Shown here: positions 26,301 through 37,077 of the stretch, in pieces | How the letters are laid out: every line of letters starts with the position of its first letter | Numbering within the stretch: position 1 is the first letter of the stretch | Source of the DNA: Lutraria lutraria | Taxonomy: Eukaryota > Mollusca > Bivalvia > Venerida > Mactridae | Length of the DNA stretch: 64,000 nt | Direction: 5' to 3' | Assembly: GCA_964023205.1 (NCBI GenBank) | Contig: OZ026833.1 | Span: 6,164,138-6,228,137, forward strand | Program-made: the position numbers and the translations under genes | The notes under the pieces: model-generated | What the model was told of the DNA's origin: nothing | Databases searched by the model: none | Seen by the model: the letters and a program-made list of their open reading frames with translations, nothing else

Positions 26301-29300
26301 GGACAATTTCTCAGCAACTACTCACAGGATCTCAATGAAACTTCACAGAAGTGATCAGTAGTAAGCCTAGTTGTGCTAGCTTAAAGCAATTTTCGATCGG
26401 ATTAATTTTCACTGAGTTATAGCCCTTTGTTGTTTTTATACAGTATATACATTAAGCAGATTTTGTCCGAACAATTTCTCAGCAACTATTCACAGGATTT
26501 CAACGAAACTTCACAGAAGTAATAAGTAGTTAGCCTAGTTGTGCATGCTTAAATCATTTTTCATTTGGATTGATTTTCACTGAGTTATAGCCCTTTGTTT
26601 TTTTCTACAGTATATACAATAGGCAAATTTTGTCCTGACTATTTCTCATTGACTACTGCCAGGAATTCAATAAAACTTCTCAGAAGTGATGAGTAGTTAG
26701 CTTAGTTGTGCATGCATTAAGCTTGTCTTGGTTGGTTGAATTTTTTCACTGAGTTATGGCCCTTTGTTGTTTTTATACAGTGTATATACAATATCTCAGT
26801 AACTACTCATAGGAATTCATTGAAACTTCACAGAAGTTATAAAAAGCAAGCCAAGTTGTGCATGCAATAACCAGGTTTTGTTTGGATTAATTTTCACTGA
26901 GTTATGGCCCTTTGTTTTATACAATTGGGTAAATTTTGTCCTTACTATTTCTCAGCAACTACATGCAGGAATTCAGTGAAACTTCTTAGAAGTGATAAGT
27001 AGTTTGCCAAGTTGTGCATGTCCACAATAGGTTTTGTCCAAGTAAATTTTAATGAGTTATGGCCCTTTGTTATTTTTTATATAATGTATATTTAGAAACT
27101 GGTCTGGATATATCTAAGCAACAATTTGCTGGTATTAAAAAAATGAAAATGCATTATATTTCCCTCTGTAAAATGTAACAATAACTGTGTCAAGGCCGCA
27201 TCTGGGGGTATTCATCACCTTTAGTGATAGTTCTAGTTACAAATTAATCTACACCACAAATTGATGATTAGAGAGAAACAACAGGTATTATAAGTTGGCA
27301 GTCAACTTTAAAGTAGGTTTGACTGTATTTCAACAGACTAAGCTACCTTCCTGGGCATGAAATGATGTTATTTGTTTCACTGTAATGATAGTTATGTAAA
27401 TGAAATAATTAATTTGCAATACAAAAGTGTAAGACGAGCACAAAGTACAATTTAAATATAGCACTACCACCATCCGGAGTCAGGACAATATGAATGTTAT
27501 TTCAAGCCTTTTAAAACTCAGAAGTGTAGATGTATGTCCATCACAAGTATCGTTTCTATTTCAATTTAGTATCTCTATTCTTTAGGTTCTTTAGGTTTCA
27601 AGATTTTATCCACGTCGAACATGTGGCAATACACATTTTTTATTTGTGAGACCAATGATATTCTCTCACAGTGGTAGGGCGTCTTATTGGCTCTTCCGGT
27701 TTAGAAATACATTGTATTCCCTAATTTACATTTTCTCTTTCCTCTGCATATTCGGCTTGTGTCAAACATATGATCCCTGCAAAATAAAAATGGCAATTAA
27801 TACACGGACATGGCAAAATGGTATATCATCTTAATTGTTTTTTGAGTTGGTGATATTTTTCTCAATTACACACTATATATTTTCTTGTCAACTTAATGGT
27901 TTAAATAAAATTCTTACTCATTAAGTCATACTTAGTGACTCAAAACATCGATGAATACAGCTTTTACTGAATGTGAGCATTAAACTAGTAGAAGAATATT
28001 TGTAATTAACCTATTAAATATTTTATTTATCTATAAACGAAGACTTTTCATATCGATGTCACATTTTTACTCGCAGGAGAAGTTGCATAACTAGTGATAA
28101 ATGTACACGCAACAACTAAAACTAAGTATTTAAGCACATCTCTTAAAATGTAACAGCAGATCTAGATCTATGGTTTCATTACATTCATCTAGTGTCTGAA
28201 CCGTATACTTTTTGTTATAGATGTATGCACCTTTGCCTCATTTGTGGCAACACCGTCTCATTTCTTACGGAAAATCTGCACCGTTGTTAGGTGTCTGCAC
28301 CGTCGTGTTGACGAAACAGAAAATAGGCAAATTTAGGCACAAAAAAGTGATTGAGAAGATGTAGTATTTCTATGAATGATTATATACACATACGCTAACA
28401 AACAAGCGTATTCACCCCAAGAATAGTGGCTTTTGTACGGAGATTGGCTATAATATTTACCACTTCTCTCGGTTCGAATTTTGTGTGGTTTATTCCTCAA
28501 AGTTTTAAGCAAATAATTCATATAAATCCTATGCAACAGACATGGTGAATATATTGATCTTACAGTGAATTTATTTGAAAATTAGATGCAACTGTTCTTC
28601 TCCTTCTAAATAGCGTACTTATATAAATACATCGGTATAAAATGACACGTACCTCCTTGTCGTTTCTCACTCCGCCATCTTGGATGGAAACACCGTAACA
28701 CGGAAAATCTGCACCGTTTCACGTACCAGACAGTGTTGATGGGGAAGTAAAAAAATATATCCTGGTTCTCTTTTTCTAAATCTTTTTTGAAAACAAATAC
28801 TTATGGAGAAGGGCTGTATAAAAAATTTGTTCAAAAGTAGATAAAGAAGGGCTGTTTAAAAATGTTCTACAAAAGTAGATTTCTACATCATTAAATGATC
28901 ACTTATCCATTTCATTCTTTTAGGTATCAATGAATTTGTCATTCCAAGAATCTTGTAGAGGGGTTAACAAAGATATAGAAATGAATGTATCAGAAACGTG
29001 TTGGAGTTGTAATGGTTCAAAGGCTGCTCCAGGCTCCAAACCCCAGACATGTCCACAGTGTAATGGTACTGGCATGGTAAGTGTTGTCACAATTCATTCT
29101 AGTTTCAGTGTTCCTATCTGACCCTTGGGCTTTATACTATGTCGAAGATTGTATTTTGGGGATGGTAGGTTTTATTGTATGTTTTTGAGGGGGTAGGGGT
29201 GAAGAATTATTTTCTTATACATATTCTTTGGCCAAATATACCTGAATTTTTTACCATAGTAAATCTGCCAGTGAGTTTCAGACTGATTATGAAGAGTTCT

Positions 29301-32300
29301 TTATAACAAGTCAAACCTGCGAACAGAGGCCACCCTTGGGAAATACAAAATGTGGCATTTATTGACTGATGGCCGTTTGTTTAAATGATCAGTGACAGTT
29401 TTCAAAGACTGGCCTTCATACACCAGATGACCTTTACAAAGATGAATGCTTACACAGATTTGACTATATTTGATAAAAATAAGCAATTTTTATATGCCTG
29501 TTTGAAAAACGGGTTGAATAATGGTAACACCCATGGCAAGCGGCCCGGCAGGTTCCACAACGGTGTCCGTTCTCTAATTCAAACAGTTTTATTCGGCTCC
29601 TCACCAAATTTGATACAAATGTTTATGGCCATGAGATCTAGGTAATGTTTGATAACTAGCCCAACCGGGTTATGCCCCTTGACGCTTTGAAAAATTAATT
29701 TTGACAGGTGTATTTTGTGACTGGCACTCTTGTTTTTTGTTCATTTTCTGTTTAATTCTTGTCATATGCAACTGACTTGTGTATACATTATTTAATTTTG
29801 TTTTGTGTATTTTTTCAGGAATCCCGTCAAACTGGTATATTCTTAATGCAGAGTACTTGCCGTATGTGTGGTGGAACTAGAAAGATTATAAAAACCAAAT
29901 GTGAAGTTTGCCGTGGCAAAGGAAAAATTCTTAACAGAAAAAAAGTGACAGTTCCTGTACCTGCTGGTATGTTTAAGATTAGCAGATAAATTGTTCAAGT
30001 GAAGTCTGTCGATGATGAGTTTAGCTGCCATTTCTTTCAAAACATGTCTTGCCTTACTTTTAAGATAGTCACCTATTCAAAAGAACCTCAATTTAACAAA
30101 ATCAATCACATGAACTCATTTAATCAATGAATGGACAAATTTGTTTGCATACTAATAACCAGTTCTCCAGTTTCTTCTCTGTCTCTTCTCTCTGGGGTGG
30201 CTCTGAAATGACCCTCTAACAGTAAACAAATACTGTGGAATCATTAATTTTTGTTGGGGATTAAATTTCAAGGATTATGTTGGTCGGCTCATCCACGAAA
30301 TAAAATCCCCACAAATTTAAATGTAGAGACAAAGCATTTTTTTTCAAATTCCATGAATTTATGTCCCCACGAAATAGCCATTTTAGTAAAAACCACGAAA
30401 GTTGAGCCCAACAAAAATAATGAAAATACAGTAATTAACATACGATTATTAAAGACAGTGTGCTCTTTGACTACTTCTTATAAAGAATATATTGAATTTA
30501 TTTTATGCATTTCCTCTCATTACTCTAGGTGTTGAAGATGGACAAACTGTTCGGTTAACTGTTGGTCAGCAAGAAGTATTCGTCACATTTAGGGTATGTA
30601 ATTCAAAGCTTAACTGTAGTATTAAACCTTCTATATTGTTTTCTGTTTTTTTTTATCGACACTCACCCACAGGATGTTATTATTCTGTTCTTGATACTGT
30701 TATATCTGACTTTTCTGTTAAAAATGTAAAATTAATTTCACAAATTGATGAAGTGTTCATCCTAGATTATTAAGTGATTTGGTCTTCATATGTTGGTATA
30801 TGAATTGGGACATGCACCACTTGTCTTCAGTGTGCTAGGTCCTTTTTTTCACTGGGTTTAACATCTCACCAACTTGCTCAAGTTACTGGATTTTACATTT
30901 ATTGCTTAGGTTGCCAAGAGTCGTATATTTCGACGAGAAGGTTCCGATGTTCACAGTGACGTAACTGTTACGCTGTCACAAGCCGTCTTAGGAGGTTCAA
31001 TCCGTGTACCTGGAATATATGATGACATACTGTTAAATGTGAGTATAAGCTGAATTTCAAATTCACATTTTCTCCCTATGGTTCTTGATGATGTTGCTAT
31101 AAATGTTTTAGGGTCGGAATGATGGTCTAGTTGTTACACACTGGATTACTTATTGGAAATTAAGAGTTTCAATCTTTGCTCTGCCCACCATTTCTTCAGG
31201 GACGCTTCTTCAGTTTCCCCATCCCAACTACTGAGCTCAGCTCAGTTCTGTGTCTAGATAATGTATCAGTGCTTTACACAGGGCATGATAAAGAACCAGG
31301 AAAAACTACTTGGCATGAGTGACTGATGCATTTATGAATTTAATTGACTGCACATAGGTGCTAATGACAGATGAGATTCATGTATTATTTTCAGGGAAAA
31401 AATATTGAAAAAGTAACAAATATAACTTGTGACTTAAGATTTTAAAATTTGTGAATGATGTTATAACAGTTTTTTCGTTTCATAATTAGGTAAATGGTAA
31501 TTCTTGCATGCCTGAGACCTTAATGCTTTCTTCACATAATGTCGATTCCAAGAGCAGCCTTTGTTCGCAGGTTTAAATTGTAATAATTCTTTTCTTCAGA
31601 TTCCGGCTGGTACCCAGTCGCATGATTTCACGAGATTAACCGGTAAAGGTATCAGTCGTGTCAACACGCATGGTTTTGGTGACCACTATCTTCACTTCAA
31701 GATTAAGGTTCCAATGTAAGCTCTTATTCAGTTTTCTTTACAGGCGTTTAAATTAATGCTGCATCAATAGCAGGCAATTTTTCTAACTTTAATGGTAAAA
31801 GTTAACCCCAAGCATAGCCCTGTCTGTTACCACTGATCTTCTGTAAGCTAGCTGTACGGTATCCTGTATTGTGAAATTTGTCTGGTCCTAGTAGATATTC
31901 AAACTCATAGTATAAACATTGTCTTCAAATACTGCTACTGTTATATATCAAGATGTCATTGGATTTTGTCCTTGATTTCTGATGTTTTATATTCCTTACT
32001 CCTTGTTTCACTTAAGAAATTATTTAGTTTTCTAACTGTAAATCATCTTCTTGCATTAAATGATTTTACTAACCACTTTAGAATATGTTCTGTTAAATAT
32101 GCTGTGTTTTACATTCAATGATGAAATATTCTATCATTCATATCTAAAATGTATTTTTTCATATTCTGTTGGCCGTGGTCCAGTGTTTAAAGCACCGGAC
32201 TTGTAATTAGGTGATCCAGGTACCAATTCTGGTCAATAATTTCTAATACTGTTGTTATCAAATTTAATTTTTTATACAGGCACTTGACTCCAGAGCAGAA

Positions 32301-32377
32301 AGCATTATTGCTGTCATATGCTGAGATGGAAAGAAATGTTGATGGAACAATTAATGGTGTTGTTGAAACTGATAAAG
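20369..32377 (+). CDS. DNAJA3: Mitochondrial DnaJ homolog subfamily A member 3 (Tid1), 3' end unresolved
   Basis: This is the Hsp40 co-chaperone of mitochondrial Hsp70. Exons: 20369-20522, 22404-22549, 22742-22825, 23110-23239, 23620-23750, 28924-29076, 29819-29966, 30529-30593, 30910-31038, 31600-31715, 32280-32377; all phases join (451 codons plus 1 nt). Residues 1-75 are an Arg/Ser-rich mitochondrial presequence. The J domain starts near D78 (DYYKVLG), with HPD at 106-108. A Gly/Phe-rich stretch ([13 protein letters not shown]) follows. Four zinc motifs are seen ([31 protein letters not shown]), then the CTD with [12 protein letters not shown] and [10 protein letters not shown]. It ends in ...GVVETDKG with a phase-1 donor. 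The final ~20-30 residues known from the family were not found and may lie in or near the N gap at 32992-33191; reading through the donor would give only LYIK-stop. Intron 5 carries a 4.8-kb transposon. Confidence 0.93.
20885..20995 (-). mobile_element. tRNA-derived SINE head
   Basis: Minus-strand GCTGGGATATCACCAGCCCG, then AGCATCTGACTTGCAAGCAG and a B-box-like GGGTTGAGCCCCGC. A shorter relative lies at about 20715-20800. Confidence 0.55.
21085..21180 (+). mobile_element. tRNA-like SINE head
   Basis: AGTGGCCGAGTGACGAGTGG resembles a tRNA A box, and TTGGTTTGATTCTCGGCTC a B box, at tRNA-like spacing. The CCA and paired acceptor ends of a true tRNA are absent. Confidence 0.45.
21528..21842 (+). 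mobile_element. tRNA-headed SINE, about 310 bp
   Basis: The head has GCTGGTCCAGTGGTTG. The body has GTACTTTACACTGG and GATAAAAACCAC, then a CT-rich tract (21754-21792) and GGGCAGCTCTGAAATTAAC. Head, body and tail recur in the same order at 31105-31330 and 35152-35447. Confidence 0.65.
21754..21792 (+). repeat. CT-rich microsatellite
   Basis: A CTCTCT tract with CCCC and TTT interruptions, internal to the SINE at 21528-21842. Confidence 0.9.
23936..24481 (+). repeat. Left terminal inverted repeat of the 4.8-kb transposon
   Basis: It matches 28190-28735 in reverse complement along 546 bp. The motif ACGGTGCAGA (or close variants) occurs near the tip and again at about 24370-24475, like subterminal transposase-binding repeats. 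AAGATGGCGG, a YY1-type core, occurs at about 23991. Confidence 0.9.
24812..24925 (+). pseudogene. Decayed C2H2 zinc-finger fragment inside the transposon
   Basis: In this frame the translation includes [19 protein letters not shown], a His-x4-His end, an EKG-F linker and a Cys-x2-Cys start with the Tyr/Leu/His spacing of a C2H2 finger. It is cut by TGA at 24923-24925 before the last His. Part of a preceding finger appears upstream in another frame, pointing to a frameshift. It is presumably captured or transposon-encoded sequence no longer functional. Confidence 0.5.
25742..25771 (+). repeat. GGTC/CGGT microsatellite
   Basis: A tetranucleotide tract of CGGT units, interrupted once by CGGC, just left of the 168-bp array. 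Confidence 0.9.
25791..27090 (+). repeat. 168-bp satellite-like tandem array, about 8 units
   Basis: Each unit begins TTTGTCCGGACAATTTCTCA and ends in a GAGTTATRGCCCTTTGTTG block. Divergence grows from left to right: the first five units are in strict 168-bp register and the last three are shortened and mutated. Confidence 0.92.
28190..28735 (-). repeat. Right terminal inverted repeat of the 4.8-kb transposon
   Basis: Reverse complement of 23936-24481 with scattered single-base differences, for example GTACAAAAGCCAC against GTACAAAATCCAC. It ends at ...CCAGACAGTG, followed by the TTGAT target duplication. Confidence 0.9.
29308..29467. mobile_element. AAGGCC-type MITE
   Basis: AAGTCAAACCTGCGAACAGA to ACACAGATTTGACTATA, with a GAGGCCACCCTTGGG block. 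It lies in a DNAJA3 intron. Confidence 0.7.
30231..30433. mobile_element. TACTGT-ended MITE
   Basis: TACTGTGGAATCATTAATTT to AATGAAAATACAGTA. It lies in a DNAJA3 intron. Confidence 0.8.
31105..31330 (+). mobile_element. tRNA-headed SINE
   Basis: GATGGTCTAGTTGTTACACA is the A-box head. GTGCTTTACACAGGGCATGA is shared with the 21528-21842 copy. It lies in a DNAJA3 intron. Confidence 0.6.
32165..32240 (+). mobile_element. tRNA-like SINE head fragment
   Basis: GGCCGTGGTCCAGTGTTTAA followed by GGACTTGTAATTAGGTGATC resembles a tRNA head. It lies just before the last confident DNAJA3 exon. Confidence 0.45.
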
Positions 32378-32991
32378 GTTTGTATATAAAATAATTGGTG
32401 ACATAATTGAAATAATCCATTTATTAAAGTTAAGAAATCAATACCGGTAGTAATGTTTTCTTATTTTCTCATAAAATTCTTTATAATTTTTTTATCTCTC
32501 AGGGGCATTTTCCTGGATTACTTTTTTGGGTACAATATCAAAACCTTGATAAATCTTGAAAAGATATTGTTTGTCAAACTGCTGCAAAAGAAGTAATGTT
32601 TCAATTTGTTAGAAAGTTGATTGTTTTTTATCTGTTAGAAGTTATTTGTTTCTGACTCATTTTGCGTCTGAAAGTTGTAGAATTTATTTTAACGGGCATC
32701 AGTGGCCTAGTAGTTATGGTCTTTGGCTAGCTATCTCTAGCCCCTTACATGAAGCTTTGCGGGTGGCTTATGGGAGGTCACTTGATCTATCTAGGTGTAT
32801 CTCTAGGAGCTTTTTGGTGCAAGGTTGAACCTCAGAGAAAATAAAGAAATCCTTTTATTACTTAGTTGCTGTTGCAAATTATGTTCATGTTCTCATTTGA
32901 GTTAATATAGTTAAGATTTAAGTTAAGAGTTAAGATTAATTAAATTTTTTCTTTATTTTTAAACTTTTTATTCCAATTTGCTCTCTGTCTA

Positions 32992-33191
32992 NNNNNNNNN
33001 NNNNNNNNNNNNNNNNNNNNNNNNNNNNNNNNNNNNNNNNNNNNNNNNNNNNNNNNNNNNNNNNNNNNNNNNNNNNNNNNNNNNNNNNNNNNNNNNNNNN
33101 NNNNNNNNNNNNNNNNNNNNNNNNNNNNNNNNNNNNNNNNNNNNNNNNNNNNNNNNNNNNNNNNNNNNNNNNNNNNNNNNNNNNNNNNNNN
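32992..33191. other. Assembly gap (200 N)
   Basis: A run of exactly 200 undetermined bases. The round number suggests a scaffold gap of estimated or arbitrary size. It sits between the last confident DNAJA3 exon and the first seen exon of the next gene, so exons of either gene may be hidden here. Confidence 0.99.
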
Positions 33192-34200
33192 AATTTGTCT
33201 ATCTCAGTTCCATTACTTCTACCTGTGGTTTTAACAGTATGGGATTATTCAATATTATGGGGCTGGCACTCTTTTGGGATGAATTATGGCGTAATTAATT
33301 GCACCGAAATTGGTCAAGCACATCGATATGTTTTTTGTTGCTGTTTGTAGTATTACGATCACTAGTACACACCGACCTAATGTACCAGTCCCTATGATTA
33401 AGAATTCATCCAATTTCTGGTTAACCACAAAGTTTACATCCATCACTATATCTACGTACATATCTAGTTTGATATTCAATAATACACAGGTTTATTCAAA
33501 ATACTAAATAATGAATATTTAATGCGTATTTAATTTATTACAACCGAGTTATAACACGCAAATCAAATCGTCAGTAAAATGTACTCGTTTAAATTACCGT
33601 GTAATTCATGCAATATGTTTATTTTTAAAACAAATATATCAACATAACTATATTAGCCCCAGGTATATTATAACCAGCAGTTTTGTAAACAAGTAATGAA
33701 ACACGCATACGATCAGCAACAATTTCTGACCGCAAAGAAATAAAACATGAAATAGATCAGATTTTTATCCAATGGGGTGAATGAATAGCGACGTAAACCA
33801 CTTTAGTCAACCCGGATTTAGGTTAATGTACATTATTCTACGAAGATGTTGTTTCATTTATTGGTAATGGTGTTTAGGGTAGGGTGAATGCAACGTCATA
33901 CCGGAAACACACAGTGGAAACTTTAAAATCCGGACTTCTTCGGACCAGGGGAAAATTCCGGACTAGATTTTAAATGAAAAGTCTATACCCACAAACTATC
34001 CGATTTTAAAGTTAATTATCAGATTAGCGAGCTCAGGATTAGGGAGTTTCTGATTAGGCCTATAGGAGTCCGTGTTAGTGGCGTACATTCTTCTGCGTAT
34101 ACTCCTGCACAAACTGTCTAGTATATGCTACCTGAGCATAAATACTGATTTATTGAAATGATTTTGATTGAATGAAATAACTTGTGACTTTTCTCTTTAG

Positions 34201-37077
34201 GAATCCTTCAGTGGCACCATTGGATATACAAATACTATTGACGGTAGCAGTGCCAGTAGATCAAGTAGTGCAGGTTCATCCACGAGTCAAACTGTTACAA
34301 TCAAAGATCAAGAAGTGAGATTGACCATAGCGAATAATATGGATGTGGTTCTTGATTACAATCAGGTAAGAAATGATAATTGGCATTGTCTCACATACAA
34401 CCAGCACATGAATCACAACCATCATCATCATTATTAGCAACCTCACCATCATTGTCACACAAATAACCTTCATCATCAAGTTCATCATTATCATCACCAT
34501 CGCCGTCATCGCCATCATCAGCTCCAATATCAACATCATCAAAATGATAATACACGTACCAGTGTATACACATGTAGGTTAATTGAGGTTTAGTTTTAAC
34601 CATGCAGACACAGTTGGTGCAATGTCTACTACATGCTTCTTGCATTTAATTGGTCTAAGGTAGTTGTGGGTCCCATAACAAAACTTGACTTTTTCATTTC
34701 GTTTTGTTGACCATTTTATGATAAACTGCAATGTAATACGTACGTATCATCGTCAAAGACCTTCGACTAGGTCTAAGGCAGCCCAAAACATGAATATTTT
34801 CGAAGAATTAATTACATTTCCATAAACAATATCCATCTTAACTTAATGCTTTATAATTAAATGTGATAGCATATTTTGATATCACCGCCAGACAATATGC
34901 TACCATTAAATTATCACATAGTATAATTACTTACTTAATTAATTAATAACTGGTTACGTTGATATTATTAAACCTTTGGAAACATTTCAAACACAATTTG
35001 AATAATTGCAGATGCTGTTGTTCGCAAGACGTTCCAGTGAAAATGTTTGTATAGTTACACAGTTCAACCAGATGGCTGTTCCACCACTTGACTTTATCAG
35101 AGAAATGTTGTCAGAATATGCAGCAGGAAAAACAGTGAGTTTCATTACATGCTTTGCAAGAGTGATTGCTGGTCTAGTGGTAATGTGCTGGACTACTAAA
35201 CGAAAGGATACGGGTTTGAATCTCAGCTCTGCTTTTTGATATTTCAGGGACTGTTTTTAAGTGTCCCTCTGTGACAACAACCCAGTCAAGTGTTAGGAAA
35301 ATCGAAGAAGTGGGGTGAGACGTGTATAAAAGCCTTACATTTGGCATATGAATGAACCATGAAAAAAAATGTCCTTCTGTATCCTATTTCCCCTCTCTGG
35401 GGCAGCTTAGACATGACCTTAGCTGTCAAATGGGCCGTTAAACAGCTATAAATCGTGTTTTGCTTGTCAGAATAGTGATAAAGATATGTCTGTCTTGAAA
35501 CAGGTGTCAATCTACTTTTAAGTGTGGTCACATTTTCTTGAGACTAAAGTCACCAAGAGTGATATCAAATGAACCTTTGAGTAAAGGCTAGCTGAGGATA
35601 TCACCTTATTTTTCTGTTTGGTAGTAGTTTGACTGCATGTACATCCTCATTCTTTGTGTCAGTAAGTTTTCAGAGAACTCTTCAGTTGTAAAACAAATTG
35701 TTGTTTTTTTAGTTACATGCTCGTTCAAAATAGGGTAGGTAGGTAAGGATTTTTTTTAATTCTAAGGTTGCAAGGAACATTTATGTTATGCTGGTTCACC
35801 AGAAACAATCTTTTTTTAACCTTTGATCAGGACCCAGGGTTTGATGTTCATGTACAATGAAATGATAGAATGAATTTGAAGATCATAATTATACGTATGT
35901 ACAGTAAAACCTGTGAACATTGGCCACATTTTGGAAAGACTAAATTTGGCCTTTATTGGCAGGTGACCTTTATTTGGAGGTCATATTGTTTAAAACAATG
36001 AGTTTTTAAAAGAATGGCCTTTATTCACATGGTGACCTTTATTCGGAGGTGACTGTTCGACTGTGTATTGAAATAAAACTTTGTTTACTTTCAGTTTCAA
36101 ATGCCAACTGGGCATCTACAGATGGACTTGCAGAAATCAAAAAATCAACAAACTCCATTTATGTATGAACTTTCTAAGGAGCTCTGTAACGGACGTCAAA
36201 TAATAAACTATGAACCAAAGCAAGGTAAATCTATAAGACATGAACCCTTAACCTGATGAATTTCCTGAATGAACTGGTTGAACTTCGATTTTGAATCAGT
36301 CCAAAATCAATTTAAGGGATATCACAATGAAAATTTATAAGTTAAGTCCCCAAACAGTAGGTTTGATTAAACTGTGTGGGCGTGCAGGCTGGTCTCGCTC
36401 TATTCTAGTGCTGAAAGCTTCGCAGTCTTGGTTTCTGCATTGTTCAGCTTTATAGCCTACGCAAATAATTTGTGAAGTAAACCAACTGGTTCGGTACTAA
36501 CCATATTATGACTGCTTTTTCAAAGGACCATATATGTACCATACTAAAGGTTTTGATGTGTTGGTAATGTTTATATTATTTGTACCAACTTTTGTAAACA
36601 ACTTGCAAAGCACATGAAATGCAATATGGTAGTCTATGCCAAAAACAATGAACAATTTCTGGACCAGAGAACTGACAAACTTGAAAACATTACTAGACTT
36701 GCCAGAATATTGCTGGCTTGCTGTATATATCGATATACATCTTCACTACATATCAAGAGATTTCACAGTACATCTATTTCTTCACTGTGGAAAGTTAAAA
36801 AAAATGACCTACCTAGACATATGACTTCATATTTCTGAAAATGATAATCACACCTTGAAAAACCCTTTTAAGAGACAGGACATATCATGCTGTTAAAAAG
36901 CTTATATAGTGTACATAACTAACCTCACATAATTTTTTTATTATTTCAGAAATAGACACAGTCCAAGAATTATCAGGAGAAAAGGCCTTAGCAGTACAGC
37001 ACCACTTGAGACCAAAACGAGAGGTCGGCTGGGGTGAAATTATTTTGATTGTGATAGTTGTCATCATCCTTCTGTAG
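34201..37077 (+). CDS. Unrecognised protein with C-terminal membrane anchor, 5' partial
   Basis: Four exons join in phase: 34201-34365, 35012-35134, 36095-36224, 36950-37077 (stop TAG). They encode about 181 residues. The first part is Ser/Thr-rich (SSASRSSSAGSSTS). A compact region follows with VRLTIANNMDVVLDYNQ, PPLDFIREMLSEYAAG and YELSKELCNGRQI. The very end is REVGWGEIILIVIVVIILL, a single hydrophobic segment after a basic stretch, as in a tail-anchored or type II protein. I do not recognise the family. The first exon seen begins in phase 0, while the preceding DNAJA3 exon ends in phase 1, so a direct join gives a stop after 13 codons. It is therefore more likely a separate gene whose first exon lies in 32378-34200, perhaps in the gap. 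AATAAA-like signals near 37397-37432 could end it. Confidence 0.75.
34410..34545 (+). repeat. Degenerate ATC trinucleotide microsatellite
   Basis: Repeated CATCATCA, TCATCACCATC and CGCCGTCATCGCC units, just past an exon end in the unrecognised gene's first intron. Confidence 0.85.
35152..35447 (+). mobile_element. tRNA-headed SINE
   Basis: GCTGGTCTAGTGGTAATGTG and GGGTTTGAATCTC give the A and B boxes. The tail CTCTGGGGCAGCTTAGACAT is shared with 21528-21842. Confidence 0.6.
35900..36064. mobile_element. AAGGCC-type MITE
   Basis: TACAGTAAAACCTGTGAACA to CGGAGGTGACTGTTCGACTG, with GGCCTTTATTCACATGGTGA inside. Confidence 0.75.

Larger units (their letters stand above)
25690..27238 (+). mobile_element. 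Pearl/Helentron-like element with 168-bp tandem array
   Basis: A GGTC/CGGT microsatellite (25742-25771) precedes about eight tandem units. Units start near 25791, 25959, 26127, 26295, 26463, 26630, ~26779 (deleted) and 26936, a spacing of exactly 168 bp for the first five. The right end has a short hairpin ATCAC-CTTTA-GTGAT followed by AGTTCTAGTT, the 3' structure of Helitron-like elements. The order microsatellite plus ~160-bp array is as described for bivalve pearl elements and BIV160 repeats. The left boundary is approximate; TACCCCCAGAT near 25693 mirrors ATCTGGGGGTA at the right. Confidence 0.78.
23936..28735. mobile_element. 4,800-bp DNA transposon with 546-bp terminal inverted repeats
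   Basis: Terminal inverted repeats of 546 bp (23936-24481 and 28190-28735) differ at only a few positions seen by eye. The termini read CACTGTCTGGTACGTGAAAC. A 5-bp direct repeat TTGAT flanks both ends (23931-23935, 28736-28740). The element sits in intron 5 of DNAJA3. The interior shows no transposase; it has a decayed C2H2 zinc-finger remnant and a nested pearl/Helentron-like element. It is therefore non-autonomous. CAC termini with a 5-bp duplication fit Transib/RAG-like transposition best among superfamilies I know, but CACTA-type cannot be excluded. Confidence 0.88.

Noticed and set aside
24135..28536. Matching 67-codon frames in both transposon TIRs (24135-24338 plus, 28333-28536 minus)
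   Set aside because: They are the same DNA by inverted duplication. One frame conserved between identical repeats is no evidence of coding.
34276..34645. Minus-strand frames rich in Met or Asp
   Set aside because: They are translations of the degenerate ATC trinucleotide repeat, antisense to a real exon and its intron.
32280..37077. One gene spanning DNAJA3 and the downstream exons
   Set aside because: Exon 11 ends in phase 1 and the next seen exon opens only in phase 0; direct joining meets a stop after 13 codons. It stays possible only if an exon is hidden.
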